Positions 15,967 through 24,021 of a stretch of 37,046 nucleotides of DNA are shown here, in pieces. A program made the position numbers and the translations under genes. Below the pieces are notes generated by a model that did not search any database, was not told the DNA's origin, and saw nothing but the letters and a program-made list of their open reading frames with translations. Each line of letters opens with the position of its first letter. The stretch's first letter is position 1. Where the stretch lies: positions 52,380-89,425 of the forward strand of contig NZ_NEHB01000006.1 in assembly GCF_002127655.1 (NCBI RefSeq), written 5' to 3'. This DNA is from Janthinobacterium sp. GW456P. GTDB lineage: Bacteria > Pseudomonadota > Gammaproteobacteria > Burkholderiales > Burkholderiaceae_D.

Positions 15967-17130
15967 TCAGGAAGCCCGTTTGTCCGGTGCCACCAGGCGC
16001 GCGCTGGCTGCCACCAGCAGCAGGGCGGCGCCCAGCATGGCGAAGGCGATATTCAGGCTGGTGGCGTGCGCCACAAAGCCGATCACGGCCGGACCGGCCA
16101 GGATGCCCGCATAGCCGATGGTGGTGATGGCCGCCACCGCCAGGCTGGCCGGCATGGCATGCTGGTTGCCCGCTGCCGTAAACAGGATGGGTACGATGTT
16201 CGCCGCGCCCAGGCCGATCAGCACGAAGCCGGCCATGGCTAGGCTGGCGTGCGGCGCCAGCACGGCCAGGAAGAAGCCAGCCGCCGCGCACAGCCCGCCA
16301 AAAGTAAGCACCCGCTTTCCGCCAAAGCGGCTGACCACCTTGTCACCCGTGAAGCGGCCCACGGTCATGGCGATGGCGAAGGCGGCGTAACCGAGACCGC
16401 CCTTGGCTTCTTCCACGCCGCGCGTGGTGGTGAGGAACAAGGCGCTCCAGTCGAGAATCGCGCCTTCGGCCAGGAAGACGATAAAGCACAGCAGACCGAT
16501 GAAAATGACGGCGCCATGCGGCATGACGAACAGCGGCGTCTTTTCACCGGAGGCGGACGCGGTCGGCAGCAGATGGCCTTGCGCCGCGCCCAGCACGGCG
16601 CACAGCAGCATCATCACCACCACGCAGGACCAGGCCGGCGTCAGCCCCAGCCACAGCAGCAGGGCCATGCAGGCCGCGCCGGCAAAGCCGCCCACGCTGA
16701 ACAGCGCATGAAAGCCCGACATCATGGCGCCGCCGTTGGCTTTTTCGATGATCACGGCCTGGATGTTGATGGCTACGTCGAAGGTGCCCATGGCCGCGCC
16801 GAACACCAGCAGCACCAGGCCCAGTTGCAGCGGCGTGGCGGCCAGCGCCAGGCCGGGCAGGATGGCGGTCAGCAGCAGGCCGGCGCCGACGATGACCTTG
16901 CGGCAGCCGAAGCGGGCCGTGAGCATGCCCGTAAACGGCATCGCGCACAGCGAGCCGGCGCCCAGGCACAGCAGCAAAATACCGAGCGTCGCTTCATCGA
17001 GGCCCAGGCGCGATTTGGCGTAGGGGACCAATGGGGCCCAGGCGGCCATGCCGAGGCCGGCGGCAAAGAAGACCAGGCGCGTGGCGCGTTGTTGCGGGGT
17101 GCCGGTAAGGTGCATGGAGGAGCTTTTCAA
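15967..17130 (-). CDS. MFS transporter, YbjJ-like
   Basis: This is a major facilitator superfamily protein of about 387 residues with twelve predicted membrane helices. The loop after helix 2 (GMLTARFGCRKV) and the mirrored loop in the second half (DKVVSRFGGKRV) are the usual MFS motif-A-like positions. AMGTFDVAINIQA and MTVGRFTGD segments resemble the E. coli YbjJ family, whose substrate is not settled. The start is uncertain: TTG at 17130 or ATG at 17115, neither with a strong ribosome-binding site. It begins 18 bases after the DeoR-type regulator stop and is probably co-transcribed, so a sugar-like substrate under that regulator's control is a reasonable guess. Confidence 0.88.
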   Translation of the reverse strand: MKSSSMHLTGTPQQRATRLVFFAAGLGMAAWAPLVPYAKSRLGLDEATLGILLLCLGAGSLCAMPFTGMLTARFGCRKVIVGAGLLLTAILPGLALAATPLQLGLVLLVFGAAMGTFDVAINIQAVIIEKANGGAMMSGFHALFSVGGFAGAACMALLLWLGLTPAWSCVVVMMLLCAVLGAAQGHLLPTASASGEKTPLFVMPHGAVIFIGLLCFIVFLAEGAILDWSALFLTTTRGVEEAKGGLGYAAFAIAMTVGRFTGDKVVSRFGGKRVLTFGGLCAAAGFFLAVLAPHASLAMAGFVLIGLGAANIVPILFTAAGNQHAMPASLAVAAITTIGYAGILAGPAVIGFVAHATSLNIAFAMLGAALLLVAASARLVAPDKRAS

Positions 17131-17148
17131 GAGTCAGAGTGGAGAAAA

Positions 17149-17919
17149 TCAGGCGCGCGCGCGCAGCACTTGCACGCCCAGCCGTTCAAAGGCGGCCACG
17201 TGGACCGCATCGGCGTCAGCTTCGAGGACCAGGTGCTGCAGCAAACCCGTGGCCAGCACGCCGAATGGCGCGGCCGTGCCCAGCTTGTCGCTGGTGACGG
17301 CCACCACCACGGCCTTGCTGGCGCCGGCGATGCTGCGCTTGAATTCCGCCTCGTCGTAGTTGAACGCCGTTACGCCCGCGTCCGCATCGGTGCCGCAGGC
17401 GCCGAGGAAGCACAGGTCGGGATGCATGCGCTCGACCGTGCGCAGCGCCTGCGGCCCCAGGCTGGCGCCGGCGCGGCGGTCGACCCGGCCGCCAGCCATG
17501 ATCAGCTCGATTTCCGGGCGTTCCATCAGCGCCATGGCGATCGCGGGTGCATTCGTGATGACAGTGAGCGCTAACTCGGGCAAGGCGCTGGCGATGGCCA
17601 GGTTGGTCGAGCCCGCATCGAGAAACAGCACCTGGCCCGCGCGCACGAGCGACACGGCCGCCTGCGCCAGGCGCGCCTTGCGTTCCGGCGCTTCCTGCTT
17701 GCGCTGTGTCAGGGTACCGCCGTCTGGCGCCAGCGGCAGGGCGCCGCCATACACGCGCTGGCACAGGCCGGCCGCCGCCATTTCGCGCAAATCGCGCCGT
17801 ATCGTGTCTTCGGACACATCGAGCTGGCGCGCCAGATCCAGCGCCAGGACCCTGCCGTCGGCTTGCAATTGTTGCTGGATCAGTGCGTGGCGTTGTTTGA
17901 GAAGCAGGGTGGCGGACAT
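17149..17919 (-). CDS. DeoR-family transcriptional regulator
   Basis: The 256-residue protein has the DeoR helix-turn-helix at 21-57 (VLALDLARQLDVSEDTIRRDL in two parts, then YGGA) and the C-terminal sugar-phosphate-binding domain with LFLDAGSTN, TVITNAPAIA and GCFLGACGTDADAG-like segments. DeoR proteins typically repress sugar catabolism or transport genes and respond to a phosphorylated sugar. The MFS transporter gene follows 18 bases downstream. Two direct repeats AAACGTGCA lie just upstream of the start and could be its operators. The effector is not identifiable. Confidence 0.9.
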   Translation of the reverse strand: MSATLLLKQRHALIQQQLQADGRVLALDLARQLDVSEDTIRRDLREMAAAGLCQRVYGGALPLAPDGGTLTQRKQEAPERKARLAQAAVSLVRAGQVLFLDAGSTNLAIASALPELALTVITNAPAIAMALMERPEIELIMAGGRVDRRAGASLGPQALRTVERMHPDLCFLGACGTDADAGVTAFNYDEAEFKRSIAGASKAVVVAVTSDKLGTAAPFGVLATGLLQHLVLEADADAVHVAAFERLGVQVLRARA

Positions 17920-17930
17920 GTGGATTTTAT

Positions 17931-17969
17931 AAACGTGCAGGAATGCGTATAAATATACTCAAACGTGCA
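17931..17969. promoter_or_regulatory. Candidate DeoR operator: paired AAACGTGCA direct repeats
   Basis: Identical nine-base repeats lie at 17931-17939 and 17961-17969, 30 bases start to start (about three helical turns), in the AT-rich stretch 12-50 bases upstream of the DeoR ATG. TATAAA on the minus strand lies at 17929-17934. Autoregulation is the likely role. Confidence 0.55.
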
Positions 17970-18029
17970 ATCGCGGTCAATGCTTATCTGCGCATTCCGG
18001 CCTGCACATTCCGGCGGCCAACGGCTGGC

Positions 18030-18959
18030 CTACCGTGCAGCGGCGGCCTGCTTGCCTGCCTCTTCGAGCAGCCAGCCGCGAAAGGTCGCCAGGCGCGGCA
18101 GGCTTGCTGACTCAGGCCGGTAGACCACGTAGTAGGCCAGCGGCGAAAGAAAAGAGATCGCGCCGCACAGGCGCACCAGCCGCCCGGAGGCGATATCGTC
18201 ATGCGCCATCACGCTGCGCGCCAGCGCCACGCCGTGGCCTTCGGCCGCCGCCTGCAGCACCGCCGCCGAGTTGTTGATCTTCATGCCGCGCGCGCTGGCG
18301 CTATCGCGCACGCCTGCCTTGTGCAGCCACGCTTCCCACGTTGGAAAATCGCCATGGCCATCCATCGACAGGTCGTGAATCAGCGTTTGCCGCGCCAGGT
18401 CGGCCGGCTGCCGCAATGGCGCATGCTGTTGCAGAAACGCGGGTGAACACACGGGATAGACTTCTTCATCCATCAATTTGTCGGCGCTTAGTCCCGGCCA
18501 GTTGCCGGTGCCGTAGCGCACGCCGATATCGATGCGTTGCGAGACGAAATCGACGGGCTTCAGACTGGTATCGAGCCGCACGTCGGTTTCCGGGCAGACC
18601 GATTGAAAGCGTTCAATCCGTGGCAACAGCCACTTGGCGGCGAAGGCGGGACTGACGGTCACCGTCAGCACGCCGTTGAGCGAACCTTCCTTGAGTCTTT
18701 CCAGGCCCAGCAGCAAGCGGTCGAAGCCGGCGCGCAAATCCGGCAGCGCGCGCTCCGCGGCTTCCGTCGCCACCAGGCGCGTCTTGCCCGCCGCGTGCCG
18801 ATGGAATAGCGGCGCGCCCAGCCAGTCTTCCAGGGTGCGCACCAGCTGGCCCACGGCAGCCGGGCTGACGTTGAGTTCAGCGGCGGCGGCCGAAAAGCTT
18901 TGGTGGCGGGCGCTCGCTTCGAATGCCCGCAAGGCGTTCAGATGGATCGGTGTCTTCAT
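18030..18959 (-). CDS. LysR-family regulator, GcvA/AmpR type
   Basis: This 309-residue protein begins with the winged helix of the GcvA group (LNALRAFEASARHQSFSAAA across 7-26; NVSPAAVGQLVRTLEDWLG to 48) and continues with a substrate-binding domain containing VTVSPAFAAKWLLPR and RIDIGVRYG. A GGAAG ribosome-binding site precedes the ATG. It is divergent from the short-chain dehydrogenase gene with 224 bases between, the usual arrangement in which the LysR protein activates its divergent neighbour. I infer that it controls the redox cluster at 19.2-23.6 kb. Confidence 0.9.
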   Translation of the reverse strand: MKTPIHLNALRAFEASARHQSFSAAAAELNVSPAAVGQLVRTLEDWLGAPLFHRHAAGKTRLVATEAAERALPDLRAGFDRLLLGLERLKEGSLNGVLTVTVSPAFAAKWLLPRIERFQSVCPETDVRLDTSLKPVDFVSQRIDIGVRYGTGNWPGLSADKLMDEEVYPVCSPAFLQQHAPLRQPADLARQTLIHDLSMDGHGDFPTWEAWLHKAGVRDSASARGMKINNSAAVLQAAAEGHGVALARSVMAHDDIASGRLVRLCGAISFLSPLAYYVVYRPESASLPRLATFRGWLLEEAGKQAAAAR

Positions 18960-19183
18960 GATTTTCTTCCATGGTCTCGCGTGATTGCGCGTCGCTGCCT
19001 GCTTATTCTAGTCACTCCGCAACCATACCGCTAAAGATTTTCTTTCAATGACTGACATTTAATCTGGTTTGTTCCCGTTCGCCGCCAAGCGCAGAATGCA
19101 TTGCATCGCGGCAGGACACAACTGCACGGAAGTTTTTCTTCAACAGCGCCTGCCTGGACGGCGGGCATAGGAAAGGAATAGAA
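18960..19183. promoter_or_regulatory. Divergent control region between LysR regulator and redox cluster
   Basis: These 224 bases must hold both promoters. An 11-base palindrome ATGCA-T-TGCAT lies at 19096-19106. I could not pick a clear -35/-10 pair on either strand. Confidence 0.4.
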
Positions 19184-19957
19184 ATGAGCAAGCAATTCGA
19201 AGGCAAGAAACTGCTGGTCGTGGGTGGCACCAGCGGTATGGGTCTGGCGACGGCACGCGCCGTGTTGGAGCAAGGCAGCAGCGCCGTGATCGTCGGCCAC
19301 CGCGCAGAAAAAACCGAAGAGGCGCGCAAGGCATTGTCGGCCCTCGGCACGGTGTGGGCCGTGACCGCCGACCTGTCGAGCGACGCGGGCCTGGCCGCGC
19401 TGCTGAAAACGCTGGACGAACAGCATGCGGACATCGATCTGCTGGTCAACGCGGCCGGCGTGTTCTTCCCGAAACCGTTCCTCGAGCACGGCGCCGCCGA
19501 CTACGACCAGTACATGAATCTCAACAAGGCCTTGTTCTTCATCACGCAAAAAGTGGCCGCGCACCTGGTCGCCGGCGGACGCCCGGGAGCGATCGTCAAC
19601 ATCGGCTCGATGTGGGGCAAGCAGGCGATCGCCGCCACGCCATCGTCGGCGTACTCGATGGCCAAGGCCGGCCTGCACTCGCTGACCCAGCATCTGGCGA
19701 TGGAACTGGCATCGAAGCAGATCCGCGTCAATGCCGTCTCGCCAGCCGTGGTGCAGACGCCGATCTACGAAGGTTTTATTCCGAAGGCCGACGTCCACGA
19801 GGCGCTGCAGGGCTTCAACGGTTTCCACCCGATCGGCCGCGTGGGCACGCCGCAGGACGTGGCGGAAGTGGTGGCGTTTCTGCTGTCCGACAAGGCCGCC
19901 TGGGTGACCGGCGCCGTGTGGGACGTCGATGGCGGCGTGATGGCCGGCCGCAACTAA
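19184..19957 (+). CDS. Short-chain dehydrogenase/reductase (SDR)
   Basis: The 257-residue classical SDR is cytosolic and NAD(P)-dependent. The cofactor motif GGTSGMG is at 14-20, NAAG at 89-92, and the catalytic residues S142, Y157 and K161 (YSMAK) are all in place, followed by [14 protein letters not shown]40 in VGHRAEK after the second strand favours NADP. AGGAA precedes the ATG. It heads a six-gene run of small redox proteins, divergent from a LysR regulator. The substrate cannot be assigned. A terminator-like hairpin directly follows. Confidence 0.93.
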   Translation: MSKQFEGKKLLVVGGTSGMGLATARAVLEQGSSAVIVGHRAEKTEEARKALSALGTVWAVTADLSSDAGLAALLKTLDEQHADIDLLVNAAGVFFPKPFLEHGAADYDQYMNLNKALFFITQKVAAHLVAGGRPGAIVNIGSMWGKQAIAATPSSAYSMAKAGLHSLTQHLAMELASKQIRVNAVSPAVVQTPIYEGFIPKADVHEALQGFNGFHPIGRVGTPQDVAEVVAFLLSDKAAWVTGAVWDVDGGVMAGRN

Positions 19958-19962
19958 ATCTC

Positions 19963-19992
19963 CGGGGCAAGCTTGCCTTGCCCCGCTTTTTC
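19963..19992 (+). terminator. Terminator or attenuator after the SDR gene
   Basis: The nine-base stem CGGGGCAAG / CTTGCCCCG around CTTGC is followed by CTTTTTCTT. It would end or attenuate transcription before the ABM-like gene. Confidence 0.8.
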
Positions 19993-20018
19993 TTCACCTG
20001 ATCATCAAGGAGCATCGC

Positions 20019-20300
20019 ATGGCTTATCTGCAAATCACCCTCAAGATCGCCAACGCCAACCGCGCCGCGGCGGCGGGCGTCTATCAGCAGTACAAGGCGC
20101 CATTTCTGGCCGGCATCGCGGGCGCGCAGTCGAAGCAATTGCTGATCCGCGAGGAAGACGTGCAAGTTCTGCATGGCTTCGACAGCGTGGCCAACGCCAA
20201 TGCCTATCTGCAAAGCGCGCTGTTCAACAGCGACGTGGTGGTGGCGCTCACGCCGCTGCTGGACGCGGCGCCCGACGTGCGCATTTATACCGTGGCCTAA
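20019..20300 (+). CDS. Small ABM-like dimeric alpha/beta-barrel protein
   Basis: This 93-residue soluble protein (AYLQITLKIANANRAAAAGVYQ in two parts, ending DVRIYTVA) has the alternating strand/helix pattern of the antibiotic-biosynthesis-monooxygenase (ABM)/dimeric alpha-beta-barrel group. No catalytic residue is recognisable, and the match is by pattern only. AGGAG lies at good distance from the ATG. It sits between SDR and AhpD-like genes in the LysR-linked redox cluster. A strong hairpin without a T-run (20300-20317, AGCGGGC-ACCC-GCCCGCT) separates it from the next gene. Confidence 0.6.
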   Translation: MAYLQITLKIANANRAAAAGVYQQYKAPFLAGIAGAQSKQLLIREEDVQVLHGFDSVANANAYLQSALFNSDVVVALTPLLDAAPDVRIYTVA

Positions 20301-20352
20301 GCGGGCACCCGCCCGCTGTTACCTCTGATTCCCTTTTTTTGGAGCAACAATC

Positions 20353-20697
20353 ATGATGCAAGACTGGAATACCTACCGCGACTCCCTGCTGGACAAAGTC
20401 GGCGATTACGCCGCGCAGAGCCCCGACGTGATGCGCGGCGTGATGGCCATCGACGGCGCCGCCGCCAAGACTGGCCACCTGGCGCCGAAGATCCACGAAC
20501 TGATCGCGCTGGCGGTGGCCATCACCACGCGTTGCGATGGCTGCATCTCGGTGCACACCAAGAAAGCGGTGGAAGCCGGCGCGACCTTGGAAGAAATTTC
20601 CGAAGCGCTCGGCGTGGCGATCGCGCTCAATACGGGCGCCGCGCTGACGTATTCGGCGCGCGTGATGGAAGCCTACCAGCAACTGCCAAACAAGTAA
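20353..20697 (+). CDS. AhpD-like carboxymuconolactone decarboxylase-family protein
   Basis: The 114-residue helical protein carries the AhpD/CMD redox motif C61-D-G-C64 with H68 (RCDGCISVH), preceded by an all-helical half and followed by GATLEEISEAL. Members with this CxxC-x3-H motif act as alkylhydroperoxidases or small thiol reductants; true decarboxylases lack the cysteine pair. Two adjacent ATGs (20353 and 20356) follow GGAGC. Its cluster partners are other oxidoreductases, so a role in handling peroxide or reactive carbonyl stress is plausible. Confidence 0.88.
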   Translation: MMQDWNTYRDSLLDKVGDYAAQSPDVMRGVMAIDGAAAKTGHLAPKIHELIALAVAITTRCDGCISVHTKKAVEAGATLEEISEALGVAIALNTGAALTYSARVMEAYQQLPNK

Positions 20698-20702
20698 GCG
20701 CT

Positions 20703-20758
20703 GGCCGCCGCCACCGCCGGTCAGGGCGCCATGCCGTGGCTGGCGGCGGCCGTTTTTT
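20703..20758 (+). terminator. Intrinsic terminator between AhpD-like and cupin genes
   Basis: An 11-base perfect stem, GGCCGCCGCCA (20703-20713) with TGGCGGCGGCC (20741-20751), is followed by GTTTTTT. The cupin gene begins only 19 bases later, so read-through or a nested promoter is needed for the second half of the cluster. Confidence 0.85.
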
Positions 20759-20776
20759 CAACTCTGGAAGTTTGTC

Positions 20777-21445
20777 ATGCTGATCAATGCCGATTTTTCG
20801 CGCCCCGTCATCCTGGCGCCGCACCAGTACCGCTGGGTCGCGTCGCCGCAGGGCGGCGTCGAGCGCATCATGCTCGATCGCATCGGTGCCGAGCAAGCGC
20901 GCGCGACCAGCATCGTGCGCTATGCGCCCGATTCCATCTTCCCGCCGCATCGGCATCCGGGCGGCGAGGAAATCCTGGTCCTCGACGGCACGTTTTCCGA
21001 AGACGGCGTGGATTATCCCGCCGGCTGGTATTTGCGCAATCCGCCCGGCTCCAGCCACCGGCCGTCGAGCGGCGCGGGCGCCGTGATCTTCGTCAAGTTG
21101 CAGCAGATGCAGCCGCGCGAACAGCGTCACGTCCGCATCGACACCCGCGACCCCGCCAACTGGCGCGAGGAGCGGGGGCGGGCCGTCTGCCCGCTGTTCG
21201 ACGATGCTGCCGAGCGGGTCAGCCTGCAGCGGCTGGCGCCGCATGAAGCCTTGCTGGCCGAGGCAGGCGGCGGCCTGGAACTGCTGGTGCTCGAGGGCGA
21301 GGTGCGCGCACGCCAGCATGCCTGCGCGCCGCGCAGCTGGGTGCGCCTGCCTGCCGGCGCCTTGCCCGCCATCATTGCCGGCGCGCATGGGGCCACCGTC
21401 TACCTGAAAGTCCGGCATGTGGCGGACACGATTTGGAAAGGCTGA
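20777..21445 (+). CDS. Cupin protein of the ChrR type
   Basis: This 222-residue protein contains a cupin metal site, H58-x-H60-x3-E64 (PPHRHPGGEE) and H94 (PGSSHRP), as in the ChrR-type cupins often used as anti-sigma domains; the repeated second half (about 140-215) looks like a second, metal-less cupin lobe. There is no sigma factor neighbour here, so a free-standing enzyme or sensor role is likely. The stop is two bases before the amine oxidase ATG, indicating tight coupling. Confidence 0.82.
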   Translation: MLINADFSRPVILAPHQYRWVASPQGGVERIMLDRIGAEQARATSIVRYAPDSIFPPHRHPGGEEILVLDGTFSEDGVDYPAGWYLRNPPGSSHRPSSGAGAVIFVKLQQMQPREQRHVRIDTRDPANWREERGRAVCPLFDDAAERVSLQRLAPHEALLAEAGGGLELLVLEGEVRARQHACAPRSWVRLPAGALPAIIAGAHGATVYLKVRHVADTIWKG

Positions 21446-21447
21446 AT

Positions 21448-22560
21448 ATGCAACACGCACGCATCATCATTATCGGCGCCGGCCTGAGCGGCCTGTACGC
21501 GGCTCACTTGCTGGAGCGGCTGGGCGTGGCCAATGTCCTCGTGCTCGAAGCGCGCGATTTTATCGGCGGGCGTATCGCCGGCATGCCGGCAGATGGCGGC
21601 AGCGACCGCTTCGACCTGGGCCCGGCCTGGTTCTGGCCCGAGCAGCAGAGCGCGCTGCACCAGCTGGTCGACGAGCTGGGGCTGCAGCGCTTCGCCCAGT
21701 ACGACCAGGGCGACATGCTGTACCAGCGCGCGGCAGGGGAGGCGCCGGTGCGCATGCGCACCTACGCGAGCGCGCCGCCATCGATGCGCCTGATCGGCGG
21801 CATGAATGCGCTGACCGATGCCTTGCACGGCACCTTGCGCAGCACGCGCATCGTCACCGGACAAGAGGTGCGGCGCTTGCGCCATGCGGCCGAGCACGTC
21901 GAAGTCGATAGCGTGGATGCGGCGGGCGCCGTCACCACGTGGCACGCCGGCCACGTGCTGCTGGCATTGCCGCCGCGCCTGGCTGCCGCCGGCATCGCGT
22001 ACGAGCCGGCCCTGCCCGCGGCGCTGGCGCGCGAGTGGGCCGCCACCGCCACCTGGATGGCGCCCCATGCGAAGTACGTTGCCGTCTACGAGCGGCCGTT
22101 CTGGCGCGAACAGGGTTTGTCCGGTTCGGCGCGCAGCCAGAGCGGGCCGCTGGGCGAGATCCATGACGCTTCGATGCCGGGCGGCAGCGCGGCCCTGTTC
22201 GGTTTCCTGGCTGTGCCGGCGCGCACGCGCCAGCGCCTCGACGACGAGACCTTGCTGGCGCATTGCCGGGCCCAGCTGGTACGGCTGTTCGGCCCGCAAG
22301 CGGCCGGGCCGCGCGCCGATGCCATCAAGGACTGGTCGCAGGACGTGCTGACCGCCACCGCCGCCGACCTCGACGCCGGCGGCGAGCATGGACACGCCCC
22401 GGCAGCGGCGCCCGCGACCGGCCCCTGGCAGGGCCGCCTGACGGCCATCGCCAGCGAATGGTCGCCGCGTTTTCCAGGCTATCTGGCCGGCGCGGTCGAG
22501 GCGGCCGCTCTCGGCGTGCAGGCCTGGCAAGAGGGGCAGCAGCGCCCGGCAATTCTGTGA
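21448..22560 (+). CDS. FAD-dependent flavin amine oxidase family protein
   Basis: The 370-residue protein has the FAD-binding motif IIIGAGLSG (7-15) followed by VLEARDFIGGRI, the GG doublet typical of monoamine oxidases, DLGPAWFWPEQ, and a C-terminal FPGYLAGAVEAA segment that contacts the flavin. I chose ATG 21448, behind GGAAAGG, over a TTG at 21433 that overlaps the cupin end. It is shorter than eukaryotic-type MAO proteins but comparable to bacterial ones. The amine or other substrate is unknown. It is coupled to the cupin gene and followed 25 bases later by an alcohol dehydrogenase. Confidence 0.88.
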   Translation: MQHARIIIIGAGLSGLYAAHLLERLGVANVLVLEARDFIGGRIAGMPADGGSDRFDLGPAWFWPEQQSALHQLVDELGLQRFAQYDQGDMLYQRAAGEAPVRMRTYASAPPSMRLIGGMNALTDALHGTLRSTRIVTGQEVRRLRHAAEHVEVDSVDAAGAVTTWHAGHVLLALPPRLAAAGIAYEPALPAALAREWAATATWMAPHAKYVAVYERPFWREQGLSGSARSQSGPLGEIHDASMPGGSAALFGFLAVPARTRQRLDDETLLAHCRAQLVRLFGPQAAGPRADAIKDWSQDVLTATAADLDAGGEHGHAPAAAPATGPWQGRLTAIASEWSPRFPGYLAGAVEAAALGVQAWQEGQQRPAIL

Positions 22561-22585
22561 CTTAACTCAACGAAGGAGAATGAAG

Positions 22586-23614
22586 ATGAAAACCACTTAC
22601 CGCGCCATGCAAGTGAGCCGCCCCGGCGTGCTGGAACTGGTCGAGCGCGCCACGCCACTGCCTGGCGTGGGCGAAGTCTTGATCGCCGTCGAAGCCTGCG
22701 GCATCTGTGGCGCCGACAGCGCCGACATCGACGGCGCCGACCCGGCGCTGCAGCCGCCGCGCGTGCCCGGTCACGAGGTGGTCGGGCGCATCGTCGCGCT
22801 GGGCGAACACACGCCGGGCATCTGGAAAATCGGCCAGCGCGTCGGTGTCGGCCGTTTGGGCGGCCACTGCAACGCCTGTCCGGCCTGCCGGCAAGGCCGT
22901 TTCCAGTTATGCCAGGACCAGCCGTTCGTGGGCGCCAGCCGCGACGGCGGCTATGCCGAGATGATGCTGGCGCGCGCCACCGGCCTGGTGTCCATTCCCG
23001 GGCAGCTCGATGCGGAAGAGGCGGCGCCCATCCTGTGCGCCGGCCTTGCCACCTTCAATGCGCTCAAGAAGAGCGGGGCGCAGGCGGGCGATACGGTCGC
23101 CATCCTGGGTATCGGCGGCCTCGGGCATATGGCCTTGCAGTATGCGCGCCGCATGGGCTTCAAGGTGGTGGCGATCGGGCGCGGCGGCGATATTGCGCAG
23201 GACGCGCTGGCGCTGGGCGCGCACGTGTACGTCGACAGCCTGGCCGAGGATGCGGCCGCCGTGCTGCAAGCGCATGGCGGGGCGCAGGCGGTCATCACCA
23301 CCGTCTCCAGCGCGGCTGCCGTGACGGCGCTGATGGACGGCCTGGCGCCAGCCGGACGGCTGGTCGTGCTGGGCGCGGGCAAGGACCCGCTGCTGGTGTC
23401 TTCCGGTAAATTGGTGGTGGGCGAACGCGGCGTGCTCGGCTCGATCACCGGCACGCCGTATGACAATGAAAAGACGCTCAGTTTCAGCGTGCTGGCCGGC
23501 GTGCGTCCGCGCATCGTAACCATGCCGTTGGAACGCGCGGCCGAAGCCTACCAGCGCATGCAGTCCGGGGACGTCAAGTTCCGCATGGTGCTGACCATGT
23601 TGCCGCAGGCCTAG
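22586..23614 (+). CDS. Zinc-dependent alcohol dehydrogenase (MDR superfamily)
   Basis: The 342-residue medium-chain dehydrogenase has a catalytic zinc site with C41 (CGICGAD) and H63-E64 (PGHEVVG), and a full structural zinc lobe of C95, C98, C101 and C109 (CNACPACRQGRFQLC). The nucleotide fold shows ILGIGGLGHMALQYARRMG in two parts. I chose the ATG at 22586, with AGGAG seven bases ahead; the ATG at 22580 is too close to that site. It is the last gene of the redox cluster, 25 bases after the amine oxidase. An alcohol/aldehyde substrate is likely but not identifiable. Confidence 0.92.
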   Translation: MKTTYRAMQVSRPGVLELVERATPLPGVGEVLIAVEACGICGADSADIDGADPALQPPRVPGHEVVGRIVALGEHTPGIWKIGQRVGVGRLGGHCNACPACRQGRFQLCQDQPFVGASRDGGYAEMMLARATGLVSIPGQLDAEEAAPILCAGLATFNALKKSGAQAGDTVAILGIGGLGHMALQYARRMGFKVVAIGRGGDIAQDALALGAHVYVDSLAEDAAAVLQAHGGAQAVITTVSSAAAVTALMDGLAPAGRLVVLGAGKDPLLVSSGKLVVGERGVLGSITGTPYDNEKTLSFSVLAGVRPRIVTMPLERAAEAYQRMQSGDVKFRMVLTMLPQA

Positions 23615-23623
23615 GCGCTCTCT

Positions 23624-23884
23624 TCAAGTTTGCGGCGCCGTCGCCTGCTCCAGGTCGTCGAGCCAGCGTATCGCCTGTTCGCGGCTGGCGCCGCACATCT
23701 CTGCCGACGGCTGCAATCCTGCGCAGAACGCCGGCCGTTCCGGCTGTCCGAAAATGCGGCAGCGGCTATCGTCTCCCAGCTGCACGCAGCGGACGCCAGC
23801 GGGTTTCCCGTTCGGCATGCCCGGTATCGGGCTGGTGATGGAGGGAGCGATGCAGCATGCTCCGCAGTGGTCGCGGCAGTTCAT
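23624..23884 (-). CDS. YkgJ-family cysteine-cluster protein
   Basis: The 86-residue protein is a short YkgJ/UPF0153-type metal-binding protein. It starts [11 protein letters not shown] (C3, C7, C10, C11) and has further cysteines in [15 protein letters not shown] and [13 protein letters not shown]. The family binds zinc or an iron-sulphur cluster; its cellular role is not established. It converges on the alcohol dehydrogenase with nine bases between and is not part of that operon. The ribosome-binding site is weak. Confidence 0.85.
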   Translation of the reverse strand: MNCRDHCGACCIAPSITSPIPGMPNGKPAGVRCVQLGDDSRCRIFGQPERPAFCAGLQPSAEMCGASREQAIRWLDDLEQATAPQT

Positions 23885-24021
23885 GGTTATTCTTTAGTGG
23901 ACGACCAGCTTGCCATCCGGCTGCCAGGGAGCAGGCGCAGGACGGCACGGCGATGGCTGGAAAGGGATCAGGGGCCGACAGTATAGCAAGTCGGCGCGGC
24001 CTGCCGCTTCCCGCCGCTTGC

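Noticed and set aside
22580..22585. Earlier ATG for the zinc alcohol dehydrogenase
   Set aside because: It lies one base after the AGGAG, too close for initiation; the ATG at 22586 has proper spacing.
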